In this document: positions 1-9,724 of the stretch, piece by piece
Layout of the letters: every line of letters begins with the position of its first letter
How positions within the stretch are numbered: the stretch's first letter is position 1
Origin: Gracilariopsis chorda
Lineage: Eukaryota > Rhodophyta > Florideophyceae > Gracilariales > Gracilariaceae
NCBI GenBank assembly: GCA_003194525.1
Contig: NBIV01000269.1
Span: forward strand, 32,337-96,336
Direction of reading: 5' to 3'
DNA: 64,000 bases
Position numbers and translations under genes: made by a program
Notes under the pieces: generated by a model
The model's database searches: none
What the model saw: only the letters and a program-made list of their open reading frames with translations
What the model was told of the DNA's origin: nothing

Positions 1-628
1 TAGAGGTATGTTTCCACGTAAGTGGGGGTGTGTGAGCGGATGCGCACACGAGAGCCGCGGATAGCAGGAGGTGCTACCCTAAAAAGGGGGGAAAGGAAGG
101 GTGAAGAGGAGGAAGAGAGGACGAAGTGAGTCGCGAGAGCGACGAACAGATACGGCAATGCCGGTGGACAGGACTCCGTATACAGGGCGAAACACCAATA
201 TGATTGGAACAACTATACTCTCAAGGATGGGCTTCTTTAGATGTGCAAGGGTGTTAGATGTCCCGTGGTTTATGGCGTTTCCCTCCAAGGAGGAGTAGAG
301 CACGCGCGCAAGCGGCAACAACTAGAGCCAATTCCCCAGGTTGGGGTCCCTTGTTGGGGAAGGTTTACTGGTGCGACGGCAATGCGCCGTCGCACTAAGT
401 ACTAGCTTCCCAGAAATGGGTGTAAAAATAATAAATAATATTAACTAAAATACTCCACATTTCGTGGCAACATCCACTACTGTGGCCAACCGCAAATTGA
501 CCCATAACCGTGTCCCACATGTCCATATCCACCATAGTGGGGCGTAGTTCATATACACACTACACAACCGATAATATCGGGAAAGCGTTCAAGTACCAAG
601 AATCCCTCCCTGAGGGCGTTGCACTACA
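1..628 (-). repeat. 3' LTR of the chromovirus
   Basis: Direct repeat of 9,097-9,724, with equal length and no net indel. In element orientation it begins TGTAGTGCAACG next to the polypurine tract. Its far end is probably about 12 bases outside the window. It contains many hairpins, the longest with a 10-bp stem and 5-base loop at 371-395. Confidence 0.93.
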
Positions 629-629
629 T

Positions 630-641
630 ATCCCCCCCCTA
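630..641 (-). other. Polypurine tract of the chromovirus
   Basis: On the minus strand a run of eight G flanked by A lies directly before the first base of the 3' LTR. That is the position of the plus-strand primer in LTR retrotransposons. It is absent at the outer edge of the other LTR, which fixes the LTR boundary at 628. Confidence 0.7.
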
Positions 642-884
642 AGACGGGAAAACGACCGCGGACGCGGAGGGTTCCCAGACGAAAATGGGTGATCAAAGCG
701 CGTACGCCGTCTCCGGTTCTTCTTTCCTGGCATATCCGGCTATTGTAGTATAGTGTTGTGGGGAGCTAGCTGCTCCCTTGAATAAACTTTCCCGTTTTGA
801 ACGGTGATTCTCGTTTGAGTTCCCCGTCTTAGACGGACCTTGCCTTGTTATCCTTTCCTATCGCCCTCTGTTCGCGCGGCAACG

Positions 885-2753
885 TTACCCAACTTGGGCA
901 TTTACCAGCGTGGCTGGAGCTGCAGTTCCCGTTTGACGGTGGTATCGCACGACCTGCGACCGTGGGAGGTGTTCGATTGGCTCCCACGTATTCCCACTGG
1001 GGTCATACCCGTACCAGCGGACGCGGTATTGTAGAATACCATCCTGGTCCCAGGTGTGTCCGACAAGTCGGTCTACTACGAACTCTCGTTCGTAGACCTC
1101 CCGGCCGTGCCGGGTGGTGGTTTTACTTCCTTGCAGGGGCTCCCCGCGGTGCGGTATAATGTCCCTTAGCAGGGTGTTCGGTGATAACTCCGGCGTTGCC
1201 GTGCGCTGTGATAGCGGCCGCTGCTCATGCGGGAAGATATCCCTCAAGAGGGTGTGTGGTGCCACGGTTCTCACCGGCAAGTCATTCCCCATTGGGGCAG
1301 GTTCATTTCCGCTTTCGCGGTATTGCGGGCGAACCGCCAGTCGGCGGGGGACTTGGGCTCGGCCTTCGCGGTTGAGCTCACGAACCGCGAGTTTGCGGGA
1401 AGATGACCGCTCCTGCGGAATCGGCATTTCCACAATCCCCTGGGGGGTCCCGTGCGACACGTTGATTGGGTGGCAAATCGCCTCCCTGCCAGGCGCACGA
1501 GCGCTCTGCACCATACGTTCCGGCGATGCCGTGGTGTCCCCGGCTACTGACGGGTTGCCTCGGGCTAACTCCGGTACACCGGTATTTTGGTCAAAAATCG
1601 CCTTTGGGGGGTGCCGGGCAGGTGCCGATGACACCCTTTTCAGGGACTTGGCCGCTAAGTGCGGTGCACCGTCTCCACGCGGAGGAGCAGCGTCCGGTAT
1701 GACCGGTTTCGAGCGTGCGATGGCGTGCGCTTTTTCCGAGTTCCTCGGTTCTTCCCCGCAGCGTTGCGGGAGGTGGCGCAAATTATTCCCCGGAACGGGG
1801 GCTTCAATTCCGTCGACGACGGGAGGCGTTTCCGGCGCTTGCGGGCCAGGGCCTGAAGCTTCGGCTGCGGCTTGGCTGCCTTTTTCCCCAGGTTGGGTGT
1901 GGGGATTTCCCAGCGGCGCTGGTGTATGTGGGCGCCTCTTCTCCGCAAGGCGCGGGTCTGATCGACCTGATTGAACCGCTTCCGCAGGGACTTCCGCCAA
2001 CGGCGGCTTCGAGGCATCGCCCTGCTCAGGGGATTGGGGGCAATCGTCACCATACTCCCTTATCGGGGATCCTTCCCTGACAGGGGGGTGCGGTAGTTGC
2101 GCTTCAACTTCCCGTGTAGCACGGTATATTTTCCGCGTTTGTGGCGATGCCTCCGGGGATGAATCGGGCGATTGCATTTCCGCTGCTGCGGTATTGGAGG
2201 GAGGCTTCTCTTTTTCCCGTGAAAAACGGTGTATTTGCCGCTTTTGTGGGGCCTGCGCGTCTGGTTTCTGTTGCACAGCACTGCCCGGGAACGGGGGATT
2301 AGTGTCGCGTGACATACTCCGTGCTCCACGGTCAGTGTTCCGTATGTTACGGTGTGCTTCCCGTTGCGACGGCGATATCGTTCCTCGAAAACGAGTGTTC
2401 TCCTCCCCCTCCTTAGACGGAGCGGCGGGATAAGGGATAACATTCCCCGCTTGGCGGGTATAAATGCGCGCCAATGGGGCGGGCGTGGTAGGGGCGGGCG
2501 CTGAGAGGCCCGAACTACCCGGCTGAGCTGGTGAATCCGACAGGGTCGGTAGGTCTGAGAGTCCCCGACTGGGGTGTGGTAGTACCGTAGGCCTAGTACT
2601 CCCGGATGATTCCGGTGTTGCAGAGTCCGTAGAAACGGGGTTGCCTGGATCCAGGACTAACTCTGACGAGGGAGGAGGGGCAAGGACAACACGATCACGG
2701 GAAATCCGTTCGTGCGTGTCGCCCATCTCTACCACGACAGTGTCGGTGTTCAC
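885..2753 (-). CDS. Pol C-terminal part: long Pro/Arg/Ser-rich linker plus chromodomain
   Basis: 622 codons read in the same frame as the integrase above it, after one in-frame TAG near 2,760. Most is low-complexity, rich in Pro, Arg, Ser and Glu, with loosely repeated pieces (RKIYR and TLLRDI each occur twice). The last 70 residues form a chromodomain: YEREFVVDRL, then QYRVRWYGY and NTWEPIEHL, the aromatic and W-E signature. Chromodomains of chromoviruses direct integration to marked chromatin. A linker of over 500 residues between integrase and chromodomain is much longer than usual. It could be a separate protein or a readthrough tail. Chromodomain is certain; linker function is unknown. 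Confidence 0.85.
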   Translation of the reverse strand: MNTDTVVVEMGDTHERISRDRVVLAPPPSSELVLDPGNPVSTDSATPESSGSTRPTVLPHPSRGLSDLPTLSDSPAQPGSSGLSAPAPTTPAPLARIYTRQAGNVIPYPAAPSKEGEENTRFRGTISPSQREAHRNIRNTDRGARSMSRDTNPPFPGSAVQQKPDAQAPQKRQIHRFSREKEKPPSNTAAAEMQSPDSSPEASPQTRKIYRATREVEAQLPHPPVREGSPIREYGDDCPQSPEQGDASKPPLAEVPAEAVQSGRSDPRLAEKRRPHTPAPLGNPHTQPGEKGSQAAAEASGPGPQAPETPPVVDGIEAPVPGNNLRHLPQRCGEEPRNSEKAHAIARSKPVIPDAAPPRGDGAPHLAAKSLKRVSSAPARHPPKAIFDQNTGVPELARGNPSVAGDTTASPERMVQSARAPGREAICHPINVSHGTPQGIVEMPIPQERSSSRKLAVRELNREGRAQVPRRLAVRPQYRESGNEPAPMGNDLPVRTVAPHTLLRDIFPHEQRPLSQRTATPELSPNTLLRDIIPHRGEPLQGSKTTTRHGREVYEREFVVDRLVGHTWDQDGILQYRVRWYGYDPSGNTWEPIEHLPRSQVVRYHRQTGTAAPATLVNAQVG

Positions 2754-2762
2754 AGAGATGAC

Positions 2763-3503
2763 CTAGAATGGTCCATCCGCCACAGGCGAGAGTTTATGGC
2801 GCTTCTCCCGTTCCGGGTTGTAGTACTCCTTCCTGATGAAGATGTATTTATTCGCCCGAATCGGGGACGGTTTTCTTCGCAAGCGAGCATCAAAATCCCG
2901 CTTGTAAGCGGCTTGGGCCCGTGCCATAGACTTCCGCGCAGCGGGGACCAGCTTGGTAAGCCATTGATTCCATTGCTGCCGGTAGATACCCACAGATGGG
3001 AAATTGTCCAAGGTAGCTTGGGGTTCCAGCGCGACAGGCGGGGGTGTTCTAGATAGAACCAAATCGAATGGCGAAACTCCGGTAGTCCGGTGTACCTGCG
3101 TGTTGTACGCGTAGGTTACCGCATCAGCGTAGAGATCCCAATTCGTTGGGTGGTCAGCGACGTAGGAACGTAACGCCGCGAGTAACGTCCAGTTAAACCG
3201 TTCAACTTGCCCATTACACTGGGGGTGGTAGGTAGTCGTGAACAAGTTCTTGACATCCAGGATGCGACAAACATCCTGGAAGAACTTGCTCACGAACTGC
3301 TTCTGGTTGTCGGAGAGCACCTCCACAGGGGGACCGTGGACAATAATCCACTGCGTCACCAGAGCCTGGGCCACCGTGAGAGCGGTTATCCTCCGAAGAG
3401 GGACAGTCCGTACCAGCTTAGAAAAGCGGTCGGTAATGACAAGTAGAAACTTGTTTCCACGTTTCGTGGTGAGTAGTGGTCCGAGAATATCGATCGCGAT
3501 AAA
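2763..3503 (-). CDS. Integrase catalytic core (rve) of the chromovirus
   Basis: Continues the pol frame after the in-frame TAG at 3,504-3,506. The DDE triad is visible: Asp in FIAIDILGPL (codon 3,489-3,491), Asp in VLSDNQKQF, and Glu in HPQCNGQVERFN. Spacing fits a Ty3-type retroviral integrase. The C-terminal part (AAYKRDFDARLRR, then RANKYIFIRKEYY) matches the usual post-core region. It ends at another in-frame TAG, after which the frame runs on into the chromodomain tail. Family membership is certain; activity is doubtful because of the stops. Confidence 0.9.
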   Translation of the reverse strand, partial: FIAIDILGPLLTTKRGNKFLLVITDRFSKLVRTVPLRRITALTVAQALVTQWIIVHGPPVEVLSDNQKQFVSKFFQDVCRILDVKNLFTTTYHPQCNGQVERFNWTLLAALRSYVADHPTNWDLYADAVTYAYNTQVHRTTGVSPFDLVLSRTPPPVALEPQATLDNFPSVGIYRQQWNQWLTKLVPAARKSMARAQAAYKRDFDARLRRKPSPIRANKYIFIRKEYYNPEREKRHKLSPVADGPF

Positions 3504-6500
3504 CTAGAGCGGCGCCCTGGCGGGGAATAGTTTCATCTTCTTCGCATTTTTGCGGAGCTTGACGCGATTCTTCGCGCATTCGCTACAAAACCGCACGGTT
3601 GCGTAGCAATCCACCGCCATGGCAGGCCAATAGAAATCCCTTCGCAGGGTTAGGTAGAGTTTCCTCCCACCTGGGTGACCTCCAATGGGGGCGTAGTGTG
3701 ATAGATGTAACACCCGCGATTGCAGGGAATGAGATACCACAATCTGTGGGCGGGCTTCGACCTTCCTTACGAGGTAGCCTTTGTCGTTTACCCCGAAAGG
3801 GAGATCTTCACCACCGTTGATACGGGCACGAATCCTCGTACAGAATGGGTCGCCGAATTGTTCTCGGATCATTTCTTCCGGTGATACCGGTACAAAGTTT
3901 CCCGGTAACGGGTTCTCAGATTCATCTCGCGATGCGAGTAGTTCGTCAAAGTCAGCATCCTCGTCCCAGTTTTCTGGCCCAGCCTCGACGGCACATTCCG
4001 GATTATCCGCTTCTATGGCCATGAAACATGGGACTTTATCATCCTCCGTTGGGAGTGCTTCCCCACTTGTGGGTAACCGCGACAAGGCGTCGGCTTGGGT
4101 GTTCTGTGCGCCCTTTTTATAAATGACTTGAAAGTCATATTCGGCGAGGCGGAGTCTCCAGCGCATGAGGCGTCCCGACGGGTCGGAGATATTCATCAAC
4201 CACCTCAATGAGGAATGATCCGTGTACACGGTGAAGTGAACTCCCATAAGGTAGGGGCGCAGAGTGGTCATCGCCCATACGATGGCGAGGCACTGTTTCT
4301 CCGATACGGAGTAGTTCCGCTCATGAACATTGAGCGAGCGCGACCAATAACCAATTGGATGTCGTTCCCCCTCGGGGGTGGTTTGAAAAAGAGCACACCC
4401 GACTTGGTAGTCGCTCGAGTCCGTATCTACGGAGTATGGCAACCGAAGTTTTGGGAGATGTAGAATTGGTGCTGATGTGACAGCCTCCTTCAAGGAGTTA
4501 GAGGCTTCCGATTGCTCGGGCGTAAATGTTCCTAGTTTTGGGGAGTTCCCCTTTCGCAACAACGCGTTCAGGGGCGCTGCAGTATCCGAAAAGTTCGGGA
4601 TAAACCGTCGATAGACGTTGAACAGCCCCAGAAAGGAGCGCAGTTCCGTTTGAGTACGGGGTTCTTTCGCCTCAACGAGGGATTTGACTCGAGCTTTCTC
4701 GATCGCTAACCGTCCAGGACGGATAATGTGACCCAGATACTTCACAGTATCCGTGAAACACTCGCATTTCCTCAATTTGAGGGTAATTCCCGCATCGCGG
4801 AGTACGGTCAGCACGTCTCGGATGTGAGTGAGATGGTCGTTCAACGAGTTGGAGAAGATGATAATATCATCAAGGTAGACCGGACAACTCCGCCACTTAA
4901 AGTGGTTGCGTAGAATATTTACTGCACGCTGAAAGGTGGCGGGGGCGTTGGTTAACCCAAATGGCATCCGCTTGAAGCGGTACGTTCCTGCGTGGCAGGT
5001 GAATGCGGTTTTGTCGCGTTCCTCCTGTCTGACAGGTACTTGCCAATTTCCCCAATTGGCGTCAAGGGCCGTGAACACGGTGGCGTCTCCAAGGGAGTCA
5101 ATGCACTCGTCCATACGAGGGATAGGGTACGTGTCCCTAACGGTCACGGCATTGAGCCGGCGGTAGTCGACACAGAACCTCCAGGTTCCGTCGGCCTTTA
5201 AAGCCAGTACAACTGGGGATACCCATGGTGATTGAGCGGGCTCAATCACACCTGCGCGGAGCATCTTGTCCACTTGGGACTGCTCCTCTTCCCGAGCTTT
5301 CGGACCTGCCCTGTAAGGGGGTTGTGCAACCGGTCGCGCACCGGGGATTAAATCGATCCGGTGTTCCGTTGCATTAATCTCGCCAAGCGAGCCATCCCAT
5401 ATTGTGGTGAATTCCCGTAACATAGTACGGAGTTTGTCGCGGTGCGACTCTGGCACGTGGCTGAAGTTCAGCGCTTCAAGTGCTTTTTCCGGATCAATCC
5501 GGTCGTTGCTCGATGGAGCATTGTCCTGTGGAACAGGTGTGGTTCGCAATTCCAATTCCGAGTTACTCGGTATGTTCGACGCTGAAGTAGCGGTTTCCTC
5601 CCCCTCCTTAGACTTGACGTCTTCGGACGGCGAGGCGAACTCCTCAGAAGAGGTGGTAACTCCGAGTACATCGGCGGCTGTCATCGTTGTTGGCAGCATT
5701 CCCATAGGATGGGGGGTTACACTCCCAATTACTTGGTGTTTGACCAGATACTGGGGGTGTTTGCCAAGGTTGGCAACCAATATCCGGAAAGGGACATCCC
5801 GGGAAATGGAGACAATTCCATTAGCCAGCGCCAGCTGGGATTTCTCGTACAACGAGGCGAGGGGTTGTATAACCCGAAGACCGTGTTGACGGGAATTTAC
5901 CTGCACCCAGACTTGGGACTCAGCCGGTATAGAAACCGAGGCAGCGACGCAAAGCTTGGTGGACTCGCGGGACGCGGGCGGTGGTTCCTGCGCAGCAGGG
6001 AGCGGAACTTGTTTCCGAGAGGACCGCTTTAGCGGGCGGCGAACAATCGGAACCGACGATCCGTCGTCAAGTTCTACACGCCTGAGGCGGGGCCTGATTG
6101 CGTCGACAAATCTGTCGCAGTAATCACATCCCAGTATGACTGGTGCTGCCAATGAACGGCAAAAGATGAAGTCCAACTTTACCACAGAGGTACCAAGTCT
6201 CACGACGAGGTCCACTGTGCCCACCGTTTGTAACGGATTGTTGTTCTCATCCGAAATGTCGGGGACCGCGTCAGAGCGGATACGCGACCGCACAAGCGGG
6301 GGTAACAATGATTCCACAACGAAGTTGGGGCCTGCACCTGTATCCAGGACGGTGAGAAACCTCACCATAAACTGGGGGTCAAGGCCAAGGTCGGCATAGA
6401 CCTTATAGTTGCGCTTGGCCAAGACCAGGACTCTACCGGGAATCCGGGGATTTTTACTCCGTATCCACGGGCGACGCAACACACCGAGGTGCGCAGAGTC

Positions 6501-6599
6501 CGCGTCAGCGGTGTCTTTCCTCGAGAGGATTTTCACCGGGGAGCGAGGCGAGGACGCCTCGGGCGCCAACAGCCTCGTTCTTGAGGACGCCTCTCCCAA
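3504..6599 (-). CDS. Pol: protease, reverse transcriptase, RNase H, integrase zinc domain
   Basis: About 1,031 codons open. The aspartic protease site VLDTGAGPNF lies near residue 86. The RT has FTALDANWGNW and the catalytic YLDD near residue 574 (about 4,867-4,878). RNase H shows VDTDSSDYQVG and YTDHSSLRWL. The H-H-C-C integrase zinc domain is at the end (HYAPIGGHPGG, then FCSECAKN). The frame is -1 relative to gag and stays open upstream across the gag stop at 6,617, where the minus strand reads GGAAAAC before TAA. A -1 ribosomal frameshift is therefore plausible. The first codon of the open stretch is not ATG, which fits expression as a gag-pol fusion. Confidence 0.93.
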   Translation of the reverse strand: MGEASSRTRLLAPEASSPRSPVKILSRKDTADADSAHLGVLRRPWIRSKNPRIPGRVLVLAKRNYKVYADLGLDPQFMVRFLTVLDTGAGPNFVVESLLPPLVRSRIRSDAVPDISDENNNPLQTVGTVDLVVRLGTSVVKLDFIFCRSLAAPVILGCDYCDRFVDAIRPRLRRVELDDGSSVPIVRRPLKRSSRKQVPLPAAQEPPPASRESTKLCVAASVSIPAESQVWVQVNSRQHGLRVIQPLASLYEKSQLALANGIVSISRDVPFRILVANLGKHPQYLVKHQVIGSVTPHPMGMLPTTMTAADVLGVTTSSEEFASPSEDVKSKEGEETATSASNIPSNSELELRTTPVPQDNAPSSNDRIDPEKALEALNFSHVPESHRDKLRTMLREFTTIWDGSLGEINATEHRIDLIPGARPVAQPPYRAGPKAREEEQSQVDKMLRAGVIEPAQSPWVSPVVLALKADGTWRFCVDYRRLNAVTVRDTYPIPRMDECIDSLGDATVFTALDANWGNWQVPVRQEERDKTAFTCHAGTYRFKRMPFGLTNAPATFQRAVNILRNHFKWRSCPVYLDDIIIFSNSLNDHLTHIRDVLTVLRDAGITLKLRKCECFTDTVKYLGHIIRPGRLAIEKARVKSLVEAKEPRTQTELRSFLGLFNVYRRFIPNFSDTAAPLNALLRKGNSPKLGTFTPEQSEASNSLKEAVTSAPILHLPKLRLPYSVDTDSSDYQVGCALFQTTPEGERHPIGYWSRSLNVHERNYSVSEKQCLAIVWAMTTLRPYLMGVHFTVYTDHSSLRWLMNISDPSGRLMRWRLRLAEYDFQVIYKKGAQNTQADALSRLPTSGEALPTEDDKVPCFMAIEADNPECAVEAGPENWDEDADFDELLASRDESENPLPGNFVPVSPEEMIREQFGDPFCTRIRARINGGEDLPFGVNDKGYLVRKVEARPQIVVSHSLQSRVLHLSHYAPIGGHPGGRKLYLTLRRDFYWPAMAVDCYATVRFCSECAKNRVKLRKNAKKMKLFPARAPL

Positions 6600-6616
6600 A
6601 GGGGAGACTCCCTCAG

Positions 6617-8791
6617 TTAGTTTTCCGCCGTCGGCGGTGGGTTGGTTTCCTCGACAACGAGTGCTTCATCCCGTTGACGGGGGTTTCTATCCGCAAAAGC
6701 GGGGGTTGCAACGGATGGTTGCGTGATCTCCCGAATCGGGGTGTATGAAGCTTGCCGCGCACGCGTGGTCTGTGGTAGGGCGTGGGAAAAGTCCGTTTTA
6801 GCACGGAGGTAGGAAGCCGTCGGGACGGAACGTTTCTCCTCTGGAGTGAGGGCCTCATAATTTGCCACCACCTTGGCCATATTCTTCAGTGAACAAATAC
6901 ACTGAGGAGAGGTATGGCCATGGGCATAGCACAGGTGGCAAATGAGAGCCAGCACCGCGACACGCGGATTATTATTCCGAGTATCGGAGAAGCGAACCGC
7001 AGGGCGGGTGTCAGTTTATCCAGGCCGTTGATAACGGGATTGACCGTTTGAAAACGGGAGTCGTTGGGGTTGAACCCGACTGTTACCACCGTATAGAACG
7101 GGATCTTCTGTTCCCGTATCATGGGTCATCTCCGTCGTTGACGGCAACTCACTGGTGGGTATCGACACACCATCCCCCTGCGCTAAATGCACGGTATCAA
7201 ATCCCTGTCCAGGGTTCCCATCCGCAGTGAGCGGGAGTGAGGAAGCTTCACTTTCCAGCATCAACGCCTTGGCGGGTTTAGACCGATTGTTCGGAGTTCT
7301 TGCACGAAGTGCATCCCCTTCCGCTCGAGCGTGTTGGACCAGCTCGAGGTAGGTGAGCCTCCGCTTATCCTCCCGATAACGGGTAACTAAACTCCGGATT
7401 GCCGGGTCAAGACCATCGATGAACATGGTGCAGCGCTCCCCAGCGGGGTATACATTACCACATCTGTGGAAAGCCTTGTTAAGGCGCACCGAGTAATCGG
7501 TCTCGGTCTCTCCAGCACGCTGGCGTGTATCTTGCAAAGCGAGGATAGCCTGCTGAATAGCGGTGTTGGTGGCGTAGGAGCGCAGAAGATACTGCACAGC
7601 CTCCGGCCAGCAAGTAACTCCTCCCTCGGAGGCGCGAGAAGATCCTCTGACAGAGGTGTATTGGTCCTCCGCCACTCCCCGTAAGAAATACGGTAAAGCC
7701 AAATAGGCTTGTCCCTCATTCATACCGAGGATATCGGCCTCCGCTACAAAGCGGGATAGGAAATCCAGTACTAGGACTGGGTCCTCTCCAGTAAAATACT
7801 GGTTGCGGAGCGAGAGCTGCATTCGCTTAATGCATTCTCGCACCTTTCCCGTACCACGGGGCGTACGTCCAAGTGAGGAATCTTCGAGCCGGTAGTACCT
7901 GTATGATAAAAGCTTCCGGTAATCCGGGTTTGTCGGTTTCAATTCCCGGAGACCGGGGTGTCTTCTCCCCTTCTGGCGGGTTCGGACCACACCTTCAGTG
8001 GCCGATGACCGCTTCGAGCGGGAGGAGTAGCCTCGCTTCTCGTCCTCCGAGTCGGAGTCCGAGGAGCTCGAGCTAACCGAATGGTTTCGGGATGAGTCCG
8101 ACGATGTCGAAGAATCGGAGTCCGAATATTTTCGGTGGTGTTTCCGTCGGTGACGGCGTTTCTTCTTCCCAGCAAGCTGGTCGTTGTGCGATGCCTCGTT
8201 TACCGGATCACCCGGGGATGGTTTGTCCATGAGGACGAACTGCTCCAGCGTCTCCAGGCGGGCACCAATCCGATCAAATCGGGCTTCAACTCCTTCGATG
8301 AAGGTGGCGGGTTGTCCCAAACTCTCCAACACGGAGTTGACGTCAGACCGTAAAATACGGAGTTCCTCGGCGACCTCCTTTACGGGGGTTGCCAAGACCA
8401 CCTCTTAGAGGGATTTTAGTTCCCTTACAAGGGTGTCATGGGCGGTCCACAGAGCGTGGACCTGGGATTCCAGGGAAGTCCCCTGGGGGTTGTTATCGCC
8501 CGTTCCACGGGGGCTTGAAGCCGCGACAGCGGGAGCAGGCCGGGGTGCCTGGGGCACTGCGGCAACAGCCGGAGTCGATGCTGCATTCCCCTGCGGGTGT
8601 GATAACGAGGGAAAAAGGAGGTTCCGGGGTTCCCAGTCGGGGGTATCATTCCGCGATGAAGCGGCGCCAGCACGGCTGGAACTTGTTCGTATAGGAATAC
8701 GGGGTACGAACCGAACTTCGGAAGTGTCCGCGTTGTCGCGGGAGCGACTACGCGTAACCACTGGCTCCGCATCGGAGGGATTTCTCGACAT
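6617..8791 (-). pseudogene. Gag polyprotein with CCHC zinc knuckle, two in-frame TAA stops
   Basis: Begins at ATG 8,789-8,791 (MSRNPSDAEP). It runs in one frame to 6,617, about 725 codons, with in-frame TAA at about 8,405 and 7,016. The N-terminus is Ser/Pro/Ala-rich. The middle has a Lys/Arg/Ser-rich tract, then a retrotransposon gag core (about 7,400-7,800; YFTGEDPVLVLDFLSRF, FIDGLDPAIRSLV). The C-terminal knuckle CHLCYAHGHTSPQC has CX2CX4HX4C spacing. The first TAA lies exactly in the 3-base loop of a hairpin, CCTC-TTA-GAGG. Gag packages element RNA. Only substitutions break it, so decay is slight, or stops are read through. Confidence 0.85.
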
Positions 8792-9084
8792 GAGAAAATA
8801 CCGTTACGACGGGAAACGATCACGGAACTTCCGGTAAATAAAAACAAACCTCGTAAGAGGGAAAACAAAAACCGATTCTAGGTCGGGAGACCACTTTGTG
8901 GTGCAACGCCCCAAAGGGGAGAAACACCGAAAGACGTTCGGGATCTTTCCTCCTTGGAGGTGAACCCAGTTGGGTAGAGCCCTCTAAGGGGTGTCACGAC
9001 GAAGCCAGTGAGTAAGACCAGGAACACCTGTCGTGACTTGCACAGGAAGGTGAAGGCGAAGAATCGGTATCCGCGTGAGCGGAG
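8792..9084 (-). other. Untranslated leader between 5' LTR and gag
   Basis: About 290 bases without a convincing coding frame. It holds many hairpins: CCAC-TTT-GTGG and CCCC-AAA-GGGG near 8,890-8,925, CCTCC-TT-GGAGG near 8,950, AACCCAGTTGGGT near 8,965. A leader in this position normally carries packaging and dimerisation signals. I could not assign a tRNA primer-binding site: the bases next to the LTR do not start with TGG. Confidence 0.6.
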
Positions 9085-9724
9085 TGTGATCCTCAGTAGA
9101 GGTATGTGTCCACGTTATTGGGGGTGTGTGGACGGATGTGCAGACGAGAGCCGCGGATAGCGGGAGGTGCTACCCTAAAAAGGGGTAAAAGGAAGGGCGA
9201 AGAGGAGGAAGGGAGGACAAAGTGAGTCGCGAGAGCGACGAACAGATACGGCAATGCCGGTGGACAAGACTCCGTATACAGGGCGAAACACCAATATGAT
9301 TGGAACAACTATACTCTCAAGGATGGGCTTCTTTAGATATGCAAGGGTGTTAGATGTCCCGTGGTTTATGGCGTTTCCCTCCAAGGAGGAGTAGAGCACG
9401 CGCGCAAGCGGCAACAACTAGAGCCAATTCCTCAGGTTGGGGTCCCTTGTTGGGGAAGGTTTACTGGTGCGACGGCAGTGCGCCGTCGCACTAAGTACTA
9501 GCTTCCCAGAAATGGGTGTGAAAATAATAAATAATATTAACTAAAATACTCCACATTTCGTGGCAACATCCGCTACTGTGGCCAACCGCCAATTGACCCA
9601 AAACCGTGTTCCACGTGTCCATATCCACCATAGTGGGGCGTAGTTCATATACACACTACACAACCGATAGTATCGGGAAAACGATCAAATACCAGGAATC
9701 CATCCTTGAGGGCGTTGCAGTACA
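9085..9724 (-). repeat. 5' LTR of the chromovirus
   Basis: Partner of 1-628. In plus orientation it starts TGTGATCC at 9,085 and ends TACA at 9,724. The right flank from 9,725 is coding sequence of another gypsy element, which fixes the edge. Several differences from the left LTR fall in hairpin loops (AAT to AGT within CCGAT-loop-ATCGG), leaving stems intact. Confidence 0.9.

Larger units (their letters stand above)
1..9724 (-). mobile_element. Ty3/gypsy chromovirus, nearly complete, LTR to LTR
   Basis: Two direct LTRs (1-628 and 9,085-9,724) flank gag and pol on the minus strand. Domains in order are gag with a CCHC knuckle, protease, reverse transcriptase, RNase H, HHCC integrase zinc domain, integrase core, a very long linker and a terminal chromodomain. 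No frameshift breaks the frames. The only lesions I see are four in-frame stops: TAA at about 8,405 and 7,016, TAG at 3,504 and about 2,760. The LTRs differ at about 33 of 628 positions by hand alignment (about 95% identity), so insertion is fairly recent. Position 1 lies inside the left LTR. The element sits in an older gypsy copy on the other strand. The whole element is packed with short perfect hairpins (see findings). Confidence 0.93.

Noticed and set aside
1114-1974. A 286-codon plus-strand frame through the chromovirus linker
   Set aside because: Antisense to the chromodomain tail; Cys/Arg/Gly-rich translation typical of a GC-rich shadow frame.
9085-9110. tRNA primer-binding site for the chromovirus
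   Set aside because: The bases next to the 5' LTR do not begin with TGG and match no tRNA 3' end that I can recognise; priming may be by another route.
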